A stretch of 64,000 nucleotides of DNA. Origin: Kineothrix alysoides (GTDB taxonomy: Bacteria; Bacillota; Clostridia; Lachnospirales; Lachnospiraceae). The stretch spans positions 124,001 to 188,000 of the forward strand of contig NZ_JPNB01000003.1 in the NCBI RefSeq assembly GCF_000732725.1, given 5' to 3'. The notes beneath the pieces are model-generated. The model was not told where the DNA came from. It was given only the letters and a program-made list of their open reading frames with translations, and did no database searches. Numbering within the stretch: the stretch's first letter is position 1; each line of letters begins with the position of its first letter. The position numbers and the translations under genes are program-made. Positions 49,535 through 58,497 of the stretch are shown piece by piece.

Positions 49535-50034
49535 TTTTTCATAAAATCCAGTTTCTTAATATTGGCTGTTATAAGTGCTCCAACGATACCGATAACCGCC
49601 CCCGTAACGAGGCCGGAAATAATAAGAAACGGAAGGTAGTATAAAAGTACGCTGTTATTTATTACCCACATAGCCACCAAAATCTGTCCGATATTATGAC
49701 CGATACCTCCCAGAATGCTTACTCCTGTCATGGAAAAACGCTTCCACCGCTTCGCTGCCACCATAAGAAGCCAGCTTAGCATACCACCCGCAAAACTGAA
49801 CATCATAGTAGACAGGTTCCCGAAAGTAAAACCTACCAGAACGATGCGAAGCATGGACAATACGAAAGCCTGCTTCGGTCCCATGGTAAATAAAGCAGTG
49901 ATTACCACCAGATTCGCCAGCCCGATTTTAATACCCGGAATCGGCACGGGAATCGGTATGATACTCTCTATATAACTTAAAATAAAAGCCAATGCAATCA
50001 ACATTCCATACATTGCCACGTTTCTAGTCTTCAT
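49531..50034 (-). CDS. Gx transporter family membrane protein of the electron transfer locus
   Basis: A 167-residue membrane protein with five to six helices, of the family annotated as heptaprenyl diphosphate synthase component I or Gx transporter (PVPIPGIKIGLANLVVITAL). It is the last gene of the operon. In Listeria-type flavin-based electron transfer loci, two small membrane proteins, EetA and EetB, accompany the other genes; this and the next gene occupy that place. Which is A and which is B was not decided. Confidence 0.85.
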   Translation of the reverse strand: MKTRNVAMYGMLIALAFILSYIESIIPIPVPIPGIKIGLANLVVITALFTMGPKQAFVLSMLRIVLVGFTFGNLSTMMFSFAGGMLSWLLMVAAKRWKRFSMTGVSILGGIGHNIGQILVAMWVINNSVLLYYLPFLIISGLVTGAVIGIVGALITANIKKLDFMKN

Positions 50035-50046
50035 CTGTACTCCTTA

Positions 50047-50427
50047 TTAATTGGCAATCATATCCACATCGCTCTTCTCTCCGTCACGAATCTCTACAGA
50101 AACTCCGTGAGGCAGACATATAATGGATTCATGATCGTAGTGGATACTTCTATGGGCCACGCATATTTTGTCGGGACAGTTAGCTTCCGTCATCTTTGCC
50201 TCTCCGCCTCTAATTTCCAAAACATTATAATCGCCCTGTTTATCTCCTATCGTAAGCGTAGTGTCTTCATCCAAAGGCAGTGTCTTATACACATCGCCTC
50301 CTATAGTGACTACAACCACTGCGCCTTCCTTCTTCGTAACATTTATAAAAACTATCGCAGCCAGTGCAATTATAAGAATCACTCCGGCAAGAATCAAATC
50401 GCTCTTCTTTATCATAGACTGCACCAT
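50047..50427 (-). CDS. NusG domain II-containing membrane-anchored protein
   Basis: A 126-residue protein: one N-terminal membrane helix (about 10-30) and an extracellular NusG-domain-II-like fold with CPDKICVAHRSI and CLPHGVSVEI. The two cysteines near the C-terminus are conserved in the family. It is one of the small EetA/EetB-like partners. An ATG four codons later (50415) is an alternative start; no strong ribosome binding site distinguishes them. Confidence 0.85.
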   Translation of the reverse strand: MVQSMIKKSDLILAGVILIIALAAIVFINVTKKEGAVVVVTIGGDVYKTLPLDEDTTLTIGDKQGDYNVLEIRGGEAKMTEANCPDKICVAHRSIHYDHESIICLPHGVSVEIRDGEKSDVDMIAN

Positions 50428-50474
50428 TCCATTATAATTACTATTTAACCTTCTGCTTTATAGCAATAATTAGT

Positions 50475-50505
50475 GCACAGAATGCTGCGCTGCAACATTC
50501 TGTGC
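50475..50505. repeat. Hairpin inside the electron transfer operon
   Basis: GCACAGAATG and CATTCTGTGC form a perfect 10-bp stem between the apbE-like gene and the NusG-domain gene. There is no T-run, so mRNA processing or stability is more likely than termination. Confidence 0.55.
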
Positions 50506-50516
50506 CCGCCATATAT

Positions 50517-51581
50517 TTACTCTTTGATCATTGCCTGAAAGCCGCTGCTGTACTTCATGCTCTGGTCGGGAAACACCCATAGAGCCTCCACGCCATCAAG
50601 CCCCTCGATCAATTTGCTGCCCTCTTCATAAGGCATATTGAATACCGCCGTAGAAAGCGCATCCGCCATCCCGGAATCCGGACAGATGATAGAAACGGAT
50701 ACAAAATACTCCGTCGGCATTAGCGTCTTGGGATCGATAATATGATGGTACTGCTTCCCGTCCACTACGTAGTAGCGCTCGTAAATACCGCTGGTCACAA
50801 GAGAATATCCCGACAGATTCAACACATAAAGTGTCTTTTCATCGCTGGATAAATCCGGGTTCTGTATTCCTACACTCCAAGGAATTTCCTTACCGTTATC
50901 GTCGAGCTTGTTTCCAAAGGTTCTGACATTTCCCCCTACGGAAATCATACCGTTCTCAAAGCCCGCCTGCTGTGCGAAAAGAGCAGCTCTCTCCACTGCA
51001 TAGCCCTTGGCAATAGCCCCTACGTCCAGACTCATTTCAGGGTCTTTCAAATAAATGGTGGATGCCTCCTCGTCGATGACCATATCGTCGATGTCGATGT
51101 GCTGGTTTCTCGCTTTCAGCTCTTCATAATCGGGAAGAGTTGCTTTCTCCGGATTGTCCAGACCAGCGGTCCGGTGATCGTGCCATAGAGAGAGCACGGA
51201 ACCAAAGGCCACGTTTATCTCTCCATTTGTCTTCTCATACCAGTCCCTGGAAAACAGAAGGAGATCTATGATTTTCCGATCCACCTTTACCGGCTTTATA
51301 CCAGCATTGTCATTAATCGTTTTTATATTGTTTACGCCCTCGTAATCATTATAAATATCGTAGAGTTCGTTATATACCTTTAATTCATCATATATCATCT
51401 GACTGTATTTCGTGAATTCCTCTTCGCTCTTCGCATATCCTACGATTACGCTTGCTGTGTCGAACAGTTCCAAAAAACTGGCCTCATAGCGCATATCCTT
51501 GCCAAACGAGCAAGCCGACAGCATCGATATCATCATCATTCCTAACAGGAATGCAGTAATTTTTTGTTTCAACTTATCCAC
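50517..51581 (-). CDS. fmnB: FAD:protein FMN transferase (ApbE family) lipoprotein
   Basis: A 354-residue lipoprotein: signal peptide with lipobox LSAC (Cys24), then the ApbE domain with GAIAKGYAVERAA, ISVGGNVRTFG and a C-terminal Mg-binding region DALSTAVFN. ApbE covalently attaches FMN to Thr/Ser of target proteins on the outer face of the membrane. Its likely target is the neighbouring PplA-like lipoprotein. It corresponds to FmnB in Listeria. Confidence 0.93.
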   Translation of the reverse strand: MDKLKQKITAFLLGMMMISMLSACSFGKDMRYEASFLELFDTASVIVGYAKSEEEFTKYSQMIYDELKVYNELYDIYNDYEGVNNIKTINDNAGIKPVKVDRKIIDLLLFSRDWYEKTNGEINVAFGSVLSLWHDHRTAGLDNPEKATLPDYEELKARNQHIDIDDMVIDEEASTIYLKDPEMSLDVGAIAKGYAVERAALFAQQAGFENGMISVGGNVRTFGNKLDDNGKEIPWSVGIQNPDLSSDEKTLYVLNLSGYSLVTSGIYERYYVVDGKQYHHIIDPKTLMPTEYFVSVSIICPDSGMADALSTAVFNMPYEEGSKLIEGLDGVEALWVFPDQSMKYSSGFQAMIKE

Positions 51582-51621
51582 CTCTGAAAAATTAGCTTCC
51601 TAATTATACCATATGAAAAGA

Positions 51622-51654
51622 GGATGCACTATTTTTTTGAAAAATAATGCATCC
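51622..51654. repeat. Hairpin between pplA and fmnB
   Basis: GGATGCA (51622-51628) and TGCATCC (51648-51654) enclose an inner ATTTTT/AAAAAT pair. It may tune the amount of the abundant lipoprotein mRNA relative to downstream genes. Confidence 0.55.
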
Positions 51655-51679
51655 CCCGTAAATTATTTCAAGTTCATTA

Positions 51680-52684
51680 TTATTTCGCGTTTGATGCAGC
51701 CTTTTCAACTACAGCGATGAAAGGACCTACATGTACGGTTACGGAGCTTACAAGATCAGCGTCCGCTGCATGACCTTCACCGTCAACAGCAATTCCGCTT
51801 ACTTCAGATGCAGTCTTTCCGGTTACGAAGGAAGAGAAGCTATCTGCCTGCTCGAACCACTCTTTGCCGATGGAAGAAGCTGATTTCATTCCGTAAGCAT
51901 CACCAAGTTCCTGCTTTGTGGAAACTGCAGCAGCTAAATCAGAGGTAATCGCTCCGGTAGCATCGAAGTTAACGTTACCCTGGGAAGCGTCTACATAGCA
52001 GCTTGTGATTTTCCCGTTAGCATCTGTCGTTACAACAGAGTACATGGAATAAGCCTGAGCAAGACCTTCTGCATCAGCAGTTGCATCTGTGGAGCTGGAC
52101 ATTTGTGTAGTAGTTCCTAAGCCAAGTTTATCCGTGCTCTTTGCGCCCAGATCTTTTGCATTTGCTACTGCCTTATCAACTGCAGAAATGAAATCGCCTA
52201 CATGAATTGTTACAGAAGAAGTTAAATCTGCATCCGTAGGTACGCCTTCTTCATTTACCGCAACACCCTTAACTTGATCTATGGTCTTTCCTACCGCATA
52301 TGCTGCGAAAGCATCTGCCTGCTGGAACCACTCTTTGCCGATGGAAGAAGCTGCACCCATGCCATAATCAGTACCAAGTTCTTGTTTTGTCTGGAAAGTC
52401 GTAGAAGGATCTGTTGTAAGCTTACCTTCTGCGGAGAAATTAATCTTTGTCTGAGCTGCATCGATTTTACAAGCCAGAATTTTACCGTCTGTTCCAACGA
52501 GTACGGCTGCGATAATGGAATCCACTTCTGCCAATCCATCTTCTTCACCTGCCGGTGTCGATTTTGCGATAGATGTCGCAACTCCAAGGCCGGTTTTCGC
52601 TGCTGCTTCTTTTGTACCGCCACATGCGGTAAGTGTTCCTGCTACTAAAGTCATGCAGAGTAATAAAGCTATTACTTTTTTCAT
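51680..52684 (-). CDS. pplA: PplA-like flavinylated extracellular electron transfer lipoprotein
   Basis: A 334-residue lipoprotein (lipobox LTAC, Cys21) made of two similar domains of about 150 residues: each has KQELG.DYGM, a SSIGKEWF(Q/E)QAD segment and ends in DADL(T/V)SSVT followed by HVG. The SSVT threonines (near residues 158 and 316) resemble the ApbE acceptor motif (D..(S/T)GAT), so two FMN groups per protein are likely, as in Listeria PplA. It should carry electrons from the membrane quinone pool to outside acceptors. Confidence 0.88.
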   Translation of the reverse strand: MKKVIALLLCMTLVAGTLTACGGTKEAAAKTGLGVATSIAKSTPAGEEDGLAEVDSIIAAVLVGTDGKILACKIDAAQTKINFSAEGKLTTDPSTTFQTKQELGTDYGMGAASSIGKEWFQQADAFAAYAVGKTIDQVKGVAVNEEGVPTDADLTSSVTIHVGDFISAVDKAVANAKDLGAKSTDKLGLGTTTQMSSSTDATADAEGLAQAYSMYSVVTTDANGKITSCYVDASQGNVNFDATGAITSDLAAAVSTKQELGDAYGMKSASSIGKEWFEQADSFSSFVTGKTASEVSGIAVDGEGHAADADLVSSVTVHVGPFIAVVEKAASNAK

Positions 52685-52767
52685 ATTTTACCTCCATATA
52701 ATGCCGTCTATGCGGCTCTTTTTTTTATTTCAATCCGGGCTATCCGGACGAATAACATAGTTATGTG

Positions 52768-53682
52768 TTACATGATCCTGTCGAGAATCACCGATAAGAA
52801 AACTGACAAAATGCCGGCACCCATAATTAAAATGAAATTCATAATACTGACGCCGAAGGTTGTGGTCTTTTCCTGTTTCTTAAAAAACTTATTAATATTT
52901 TTCTGTACGGGTACGATCGTAAGAAGCGAAATCAAAACCACCGGGGAAAGGATTCCGAATACCACCAGTAAAATCTCAGCGGCATAAGTCATATAATAAA
53001 GTCCTGCAAAAAGATACAGCGCCGTCTTCTTCCCGATGTAATAGGGCAGAGTATACCTCTTTACCGTAATATCCTTCTCCAAATCGCAGATATTGTTCGC
53101 CAGCATCACATTTGCCGTTACCGCAAAGGGAGTAATGGAAAAAAGAAGCAAGGTCAGCATCGGAACCACCTGTACGGATAAGGATACCGTCTCAAAGCTC
53201 AGACTGTAGGATATGAACGTTCCTTTCGGCATATTGATATACATCAATATAAAAGGGATTATCGCTCCGTAAAAAAAACCGGATACCACCTCTCCGAGAG
53301 GCATTCTTGAAATAGGCAGAGGCCCATAAGTGTAAAGCACCCCGCATATAAAACAAATGCCGCCGATAACAAGAATTACCAAATCAGTACTGTATGCCAG
53401 ATATAATCCGAAAGCCGTACTGATTCCAAACAACGCATAAATAATCAAAAGTGCATTCCGTCTTTCAAAAGGAAGGACCTGACCGTTATCCTTGGAATCG
53501 ATATAATTATTGATCGCCGTGGTCGTCAAGTCAAAGAAAAACATTCCCGCAAAAAAGACGAGAGTCTTTCCCCACTGTATATCCTGCCGCTGATATAGAA
53601 GAAACCCTATTGTCAGCATAAATGTAAATGTGCTCGTAATTTTAGTTTTAATTTCTATATAGTTAAAAAATTTCCCAAGCAA
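52768..53682 (-). CDS. dmkA: UbiA/MenA-type prenyltransferase (demethylmenaquinone synthesis)
   Basis: A 304-residue membrane enzyme with eight to nine helices and the two aspartate motifs of the UbiA family, NNYIDSKDNG and NNICDLEKD. It attaches a polyprenyl chain to 1,4-dihydroxy-2-naphthoate or a similar head group. In the electron transfer locus DmkA makes a separate quinone pool. It follows the polyprenyl diphosphate synthase gene by 20 nt. Confidence 0.9.
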   Translation of the reverse strand: MLGKFFNYIEIKTKITSTFTFMLTIGFLLYQRQDIQWGKTLVFFAGMFFFDLTTTAINNYIDSKDNGQVLPFERRNALLIIYALFGISTAFGLYLAYSTDLVILVIGGICFICGVLYTYGPLPISRMPLGEVVSGFFYGAIIPFILMYINMPKGTFISYSLSFETVSLSVQVVPMLTLLLFSITPFAVTANVMLANNICDLEKDITVKRYTLPYYIGKKTALYLFAGLYYMTYAAEILLVVFGILSPVVLISLLTIVPVQKNINKFFKKQEKTTTFGVSIMNFILIMGAGILSVFLSVILDRIM

Positions 53683-53702
53683 TTGTTTTTCCCCGTACCC
53701 AT

Positions 53703-54665
53703 CTACGCTTTGATTCCTGCGGCCTTTTTTACAATCGCGGCCACTTTCTCGCGTTTTTCCTCAGTTACATCCAACTTGTCAATATATCGCTTTGCCTTTT
53801 TATAATACCGTTCGATCATCTCTTTGGTATAATCCAGACCGCCGGCTTCTTGCACTGCCCGGTTGATGTCCGCCCTGACAATTTCACCTGCCTCAGCCTT
53901 CTTCCTGAAATCGGGCCGTTTCTCCAAAGCGCGTATCAGAGGAAGAGTAACGACTCCCTGCTCATAATCGGACTGAACCGGCTTCTTCGCCTCTTCTATC
54001 GTCTTATCGAAATCCAGGCAGTCATCCCTTAGCTGGAAAATCAAGCCTGTATAATTTCCGATTTTCTTATATTTCTTTATATCCTCCGCCGCACTGCCGC
54101 CTAAAACGGCCCCCGCGAAGAAGGACGCTTCAAAGAGAGCAGCCGTTTTGCCGGATATAATTCTTATATATTCGAATACTGTCAGATTCAGATTCTTATT
54201 GTTAATGTGCTGTAACAGCTCTCCCAGACACAGCCTGCTTATATAGTCGGGCAGATCGATGTCCGTATATTCTTTTCTGTCGGGAACAGCCGCGAGCATT
54301 TTAAGCGCAAGACTCAGAAGGTAATCCCCGCAAATGACTGCGGTGCGCTTCCCATATTTCTTCTGAAGGGTCTCCTGGCCTCTTCGCAGGTCTGCATTAT
54401 CGATAATATCATCATGGACGAGAGACGCCAGATGAACGATTTCTATTGCAGCGGCGGCGTGCACCGCCCCCGGAGCAATTTTCCCTTCTCCGTCCCCGGC
54501 ACAGATCAGTACGGAAACCGCACGAATCATTTTCCCCTGAGAAGCGGATAAATGAGTCAAATATTCGTTGATTATGCGGGGTGATCGGGTCAGGGCCTTC
54601 TGAATTTCTTCTTTTACAAGCTCATAGGCTTCCTCATATGTCAATTTCTCCATCGCTTCACCCAT
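53703..54665 (-). CDS. dmkB: Polyprenyl diphosphate synthase
   Basis: A 320-residue trans-prenyltransferase with both aspartate-rich motifs, DDIIDNADLRRG and RDDCLDFDK, and KTAALFEASF between them. It elongates isoprenoid diphosphates to the quinone side chain used by the UbiA enzyme next to it (DmkB role). The start codon follows the ndh2 stop by 6 nt. Confidence 0.92.
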   Translation of the reverse strand: MGEAMEKLTYEEAYELVKEEIQKALTRSPRIINEYLTHLSASQGKMIRAVSVLICAGDGEGKIAPGAVHAAAAIEIVHLASLVHDDIIDNADLRRGQETLQKKYGKRTAVICGDYLLSLALKMLAAVPDRKEYTDIDLPDYISRLCLGELLQHINNKNLNLTVFEYIRIISGKTAALFEASFFAGAVLGGSAAEDIKKYKKIGNYTGLIFQLRDDCLDFDKTIEEAKKPVQSDYEQGVVTLPLIRALEKRPDFRKKAEAGEIVRADINRAVQEAGGLDYTKEMIERYYKKAKRYIDKLDVTEEKREKVAAIVKKAAGIKA

Positions 54666-54671
54666 ATCTTA

Positions 54672-56723
54672 TTAATCCTGATACAGATACAGTTTCCGGA
54701 TCAACGGTATTTTCTTCCAAAGCTTCTTCAGAGCCGGCATCGCATAGTAATCGAGTCCCAGCGTCCTTCCTGCTCCGATCAGTACGGCAATACCCGCAAA
54801 GATCATCCAGAAGGTTCCAAGATACAATCCTGTAGTGCATACGAACATAAACTGCAACACCAGAGAAACTGCCGCTGCGGGAGAAGTGAAGAGTCCGCCC
54901 ATCAGCGCAAGGCCGATTAAAATTTCTGCTATGACGATAAAAATCTGCATCGCCATCTGTACCCAGTTATAGGGAAGAATCCACGTATCGACGAACCAGT
55001 TCATAAGCGGAACATTCAGCTTGAATGCCAAGTCGCTCAAGGTCGAAGATGCCAGATCCGTTCCGCTGACAAATATCATTCGGAAAAGCCCTAAAATATT
55101 CCAGTTGAATATCACATGTCCTGCTGAAACTGCCGTCGCTGCTGCTGCACCCGTTGCCGCACTCACTGCATCTGCTGCTGCCGCTACTGTGCCCGTCGCC
55201 GCACTTACCGTATCGGCTGCCGCTGCTGCTCCTGCTGCCGCAGTAGTTGCCGAGCTTACCGCATCTGCCGCTGCCGCACTGCCGGGATTCAATATGCTTT
55301 CATACCATGCGCTGGCACCGCCGAAAAAGCCCTGAAGCTTCGGCTCCCTGAACCAACCCTCTACCACCTTCATAATTCCCTCGAACAGCCACACCGCACC
55401 GAGCCAGAACCTCAATGGAACGAGAAGGAAGCTGGGCGTTCTGTTAGAGAAGTGTCCGCCCACAAAGCTCCTGCAGTCGCGTACTGTGAAAAATTCATGT
55501 TTTACATAGCTGAATATTTTATTCCATCCTAATACCTGAATAAAATAAACGATATTGATAAAGTGCTTGGCAAACATAGCGAGGAACGAAGGAAGGCTGA
55601 AGAAATGCCCCGGAAGTCCTACATGAGCCGCTCCATAACGTCCTCCTACACAAACCATTACGCCGTGGAAAGCCGGCTTATATTCTTCCATCCCGCCATT
55701 TTCCGTAATTGCACTGACGATGTTGTGAGCTGCCGTATCAGCACTCTGCTCTGCGTTCTCCACCATCTGGGGAACGGATACCTCTTGTCCTTCGGGAACG
55801 AAATACATGTTATCGCCGACAACATATACTGATTCGTCCTTGGTGGAACGTAAGTATTTATCTACAGGGATGCGCCCGCCTCTTTGCTTTTCCAGAGCGT
55901 CGGCCGAAGCTGCGGCAATGGTGCTGCTCTGGATTCCTGCCCCCCAGATCACCGTTCCTGCTTTCTTCGTAACCTCCTTGCCGCCACATTTGTACTCGAT
56001 GGAGTCCTCGGTGACTCGGGTCACACTGGCATTCATGCAAAGCTCGATTCCCATTTTATTCATTCTCTTAGCGACCTTAGCGGATAACTTTTCAGGAAGG
56101 TTCGGAATCGGTCTGCTCAAACCATCCACATTTACCATGGTCACTTCATCTCTGTTGATTTCATATTTCTCACAGAGGATAGGCACATATTCCGCAAGTT
56201 CTCCTACCATCTCTACACCGGTAAAGCCTGCGCCGATCACATAGAAGGTCAGCAGCTGTTTTCTCTCATCGGGGTTTCTCTCTGCTGCCGCTTTACGGAA
56301 AACATTGAGAATATGGTCTTTCAACAAGATAGCATCTTCATAAGACCAGAGCTTGAAGGTAAACTCCTCCGCTCCGGGAACCCCGTAAAATGTCGGTCTG
56401 GAACCGGATGCTATTACCAGATAATCATATTCATAAGAGGCTTCTTCGCCTTTTATCGTCTTCGCCGCAAAATCAACTTCCGTTACGGTATCCAGCTTCA
56501 CATTCACTTTTCTTCCTGCGAATACCTTCTTCAAGCTGATTTTAATACTGTCTTCGTCCACTCTGCCCGCCGCTACCTCGTGCAGCTCTGTGAGCATAGT
56601 ATGGAAGGGATTCTTATCGATAATGGTTATTTCCACATCTCCCTGTTTTTTAAGTCTCTTTGCGAGCTTCTTCGCTGTCAGAATGCCGGCATAGCCTGCT
56701 CCTATAATTACTACTTTCTTCAT
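54672..56723 (-). CDS. ndh2: Type II NADH dehydrogenase with membrane extension (Ndh2)
   Basis: A 683-residue protein. The FAD domain has VVIIGAGYAGILTAKKL at the N-terminus; the NADH domain has FYVIGAGFTGVEMVGEL near residue 165; VYVVGDN near 300. After about residue 400 a long C-terminal part with DoxX-like membrane helices is added, which marks the electron-transfer Ndh2 of Listeria-type loci. An Ala/Ser/Thr-rich low-complexity stretch (about 478-534) interrupts this part. It passes electrons from NADH to the dedicated quinone. The ATG at 56723 with AAGGAGAAGAAGCG upstream is chosen over 56774. It is the first gene of the operon. Confidence 0.92.
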   Translation of the reverse strand: MKKVVIIGAGYAGILTAKKLAKRLKKQGDVEITIIDKNPFHTMLTELHEVAAGRVDEDSIKISLKKVFAGRKVNVKLDTVTEVDFAAKTIKGEEASYEYDYLVIASGSRPTFYGVPGAEEFTFKLWSYEDAILLKDHILNVFRKAAAERNPDERKQLLTFYVIGAGFTGVEMVGELAEYVPILCEKYEINRDEVTMVNVDGLSRPIPNLPEKLSAKVAKRMNKMGIELCMNASVTRVTEDSIEYKCGGKEVTKKAGTVIWGAGIQSSTIAAASADALEKQRGGRIPVDKYLRSTKDESVYVVGDNMYFVPEGQEVSVPQMVENAEQSADTAAHNIVSAITENGGMEEYKPAFHGVMVCVGGRYGAAHVGLPGHFFSLPSFLAMFAKHFINIVYFIQVLGWNKIFSYVKHEFFTVRDCRSFVGGHFSNRTPSFLLVPLRFWLGAVWLFEGIMKVVEGWFREPKLQGFFGGASAWYESILNPGSAAAADAVSSATTAAAGAAAAADTVSAATGTVAAAADAVSAATGAAAATAVSAGHVIFNWNILGLFRMIFVSGTDLASSTLSDLAFKLNVPLMNWFVDTWILPYNWVQMAMQIFIVIAEILIGLALMGGLFTSPAAAVSLVLQFMFVCTTGLYLGTFWMIFAGIAVLIGAGRTLGLDYYAMPALKKLWKKIPLIRKLYLYQD

Positions 56724-56958
56724 CGCTTCTTCTCCTTGGGTATCCCGTAGGTCGATATCCAGACTCCTTTTCATCCATTAATAAAATAACGTGAAATGCC
56801 GTGAAATTTTTAACAAACTGAATCGCAATAACCGAATTGCAGCAATGGGATTATAATACTGTAATTGTTTGCAAAACATTTCACTTTCTTGTATAATAAA
56901 TATAGACATAAAATTGCATCATCTATATATAATAATGGATGTAATCCAGATTCACAAG

Positions 56959-56978
56959 AAGGTACTTTAAAGTACCTT
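56959..56978. promoter_or_regulatory. Perfect 20-bp palindrome, probable HxlR operator
   Basis: GGTACTTTAAAGTACC with AA and TT on its flanks is a perfect 20-bp palindrome in the gap between divergent ndh2 and hxlR (56724-57096). It resembles the TACT-AGTA boxes of YodB/HypR-type HxlR regulators. A TATAAT for the ndh2 direction lies near 56850. The rest of the gap is AT-rich with GTAT repeats. Confidence 0.7.
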
Positions 56979-57096
56979 AGTATCATTTAGTATACCATTC
57001 CCTGACAGGAAATTATACCTTAATCGTATACTTAATTTCATTATAATTATACTATATTTCCAAGTATTGGGAAAGTGGAAAGGTGTTGACATATTC

Positions 57097-57513
57097 ATGG
57101 AAACAAACGAAAAAAAACACGAGAACTGTTTTATGAGAGAAACCTGCTTAAAAGACGATTTATGTCCTATGGTTCTGGCTCATAAACTGCTTTCCGGCAA
57201 ACGGAAAATTATGATTTTATGGTTTCTCAGCAACAAGGTACTGCGCTACAACGAAATTTTAAAGCGTATGCCCGACGTTACCCAGAAGATGCTTACCAAA
57301 CAGCTTCGAAGCCTGGAAGACGATCACTTAATCATGAGGCACGTGTATCCTACCGTTCCTCCCAAAGTAGAATATGAAATTACAGATATCGGAAAGCGAA
57401 TCATTCCTATTTTGGAACTCATGCATCACTTCGGCGCTTCGTATATAGAAATCTTCCGGGACGAACTGAATGCCCGCAAGAACGCGCAAGAACCTCCTGA
57501 AATCTGCAATTAA
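57097..57513 (+). CDS. HxlR family transcriptional regulator
   Basis: A 138-residue winged-helix regulator: KRKIMILWFLSNKVLRYNEI, DVTQKMLTKQLRSLEDDHLI and PPKVEYEITDIGK are family blocks. Three cysteines (ENCFMRETCLKDDLC) lie before the domain; YodB-type members sense quinones or diamide through such an N-terminal Cys. It is divergent from the quinone-dependent electron transfer operon, which makes redox control of that operon likely (inference). The ATG at 57097 is preferred over the TTG at 57067. Confidence 0.88.
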   Translation: METNEKKHENCFMRETCLKDDLCPMVLAHKLLSGKRKIMILWFLSNKVLRYNEILKRMPDVTQKMLTKQLRSLEDDHLIMRHVYPTVPPKVEYEITDIGKRIIPILELMHHFGASYIEIFRDELNARKNAQEPPEICN

Positions 57514-57532
57514 ATAAACAAAACAGCTAAAT

Positions 57533-57571
57533 ACTGCCCGAGCGCCGCATACAAGGCAGCGCACAGGCAGT
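57533..57571. terminator. Hairpin between convergent hxlR and rpiR genes
   Basis: ACTGCC (57533-57538) and GGCAGT (57566-57571) with an inner GCGC/GCGC pair; TACTTTT follows on the plus strand. It is probably a shared terminator. Confidence 0.5.
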
Positions 57572-57604
57572 TACTTTTCCCAATTTATTCTATTTCTATA
57601 AATT

Positions 57605-58441
57605 CTATAACTTGTATTCCATCAATATAACTTCCGGTTTATCCGCATTCGTTTCCTGAATCTTTTCCCAGTTCATTACAAATTCCAGCAATGCGTCAAT
57701 GGTCGCCATCTCTTTCAAATGTTCATAATTCTTATAAAAACCAAAGGTCTCCTTCTTAGCGTTGGATATCAGCGCATAGTCGGAAAGCTGCGCGATGGGC
57801 GACTGCCTGTAGCCCGTAATCGCAATTACCTTAAGCCCCTTCTCCTTGCCCATTTCCACACCTTGAATCACCTGCTTCGATCTGCCCGACTGAGATATCG
57901 CTATGATAATATCATCCTTCGTCGCAAGGTTCACATGATTCAAAAAATATTCCGGTGAGATTCCGCAGCTGCATTTCACACCTAATCTTCCCAGTCGGAA
58001 TCCCATATAGAGTGCTAACGGGGTCGTATTGCCCATAGCTATGACATGAGCCTCTCCGCAGGTCTTGATCAGATTCACGCATTCCATCACGTCATGCTCC
58101 TCCATGTTCTCACCGATAGCTAACATGGTATTGGCATAGTCTTGAAAAACCTTTCCTATTGCATTTCCTTCGTTCTGTATGCCTTCACTGCTTTTATCGT
58201 CATCTCTTCCCACATCCTTGGCCAGCATCAGGCGGAATTGATAATAACCCTTATAGCCCAAATGAGAGCACATTCTGACTACCGTCGCGTCACTGACTCC
58301 GCTCACCTTCGCCAGCTCGGAAACCGTAGCGTTTACCGTCTCTTGCGGATATTCCAAGACATAATCCGCCACTTTTCTTTCAGCAGAAAATATTTTTTCG
58401 TAATTATCTCTTATTACATCCAATACAGGTCTGTCTAACAT
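57605..58441 (-). CDS. MurR/RpiR family transcriptional regulator
   Basis: A 278-residue regulator: N-terminal HTH (about 1-75, VSELAKVSGVSDATVVRMC) and a C-terminal SIS domain (about 105-240, IAMGNTTPLA, IAISQSGRSKQVI) that binds a sugar phosphate. It is the last gene of the sugar operon and probably senses an intermediate made by the isomerases upstream. AAAGGGGATAAAAGCG precedes the ATG; the longer frame to 58501 would overlap the EIIC gene. Confidence 0.92.
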   Translation of the reverse strand: MLDRPVLDVIRDNYEKIFSAERKVADYVLEYPQETVNATVSELAKVSGVSDATVVRMCSHLGYKGYYQFRLMLAKDVGRDDDKSSEGIQNEGNAIGKVFQDYANTMLAIGENMEEHDVMECVNLIKTCGEAHVIAMGNTTPLALYMGFRLGRLGVKCSCGISPEYFLNHVNLATKDDIIIAISQSGRSKQVIQGVEMGKEKGLKVIAITGYRQSPIAQLSDYALISNAKKETFGFYKNYEHLKEMATIDALLEFVMNWEKIQETNADKPEVILMEYKL

Positions 58442-58497
58442 CGCTTTTATCCCCTTTCTGGTCGTCTTTTCTATTTTGCCTCTTTTTTCTTTTATTT

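Noticed and set aside
55021-55335. Ala/Val-rich plus-strand frame
   Set aside because: Shadow of the low-complexity segment of ndh2.
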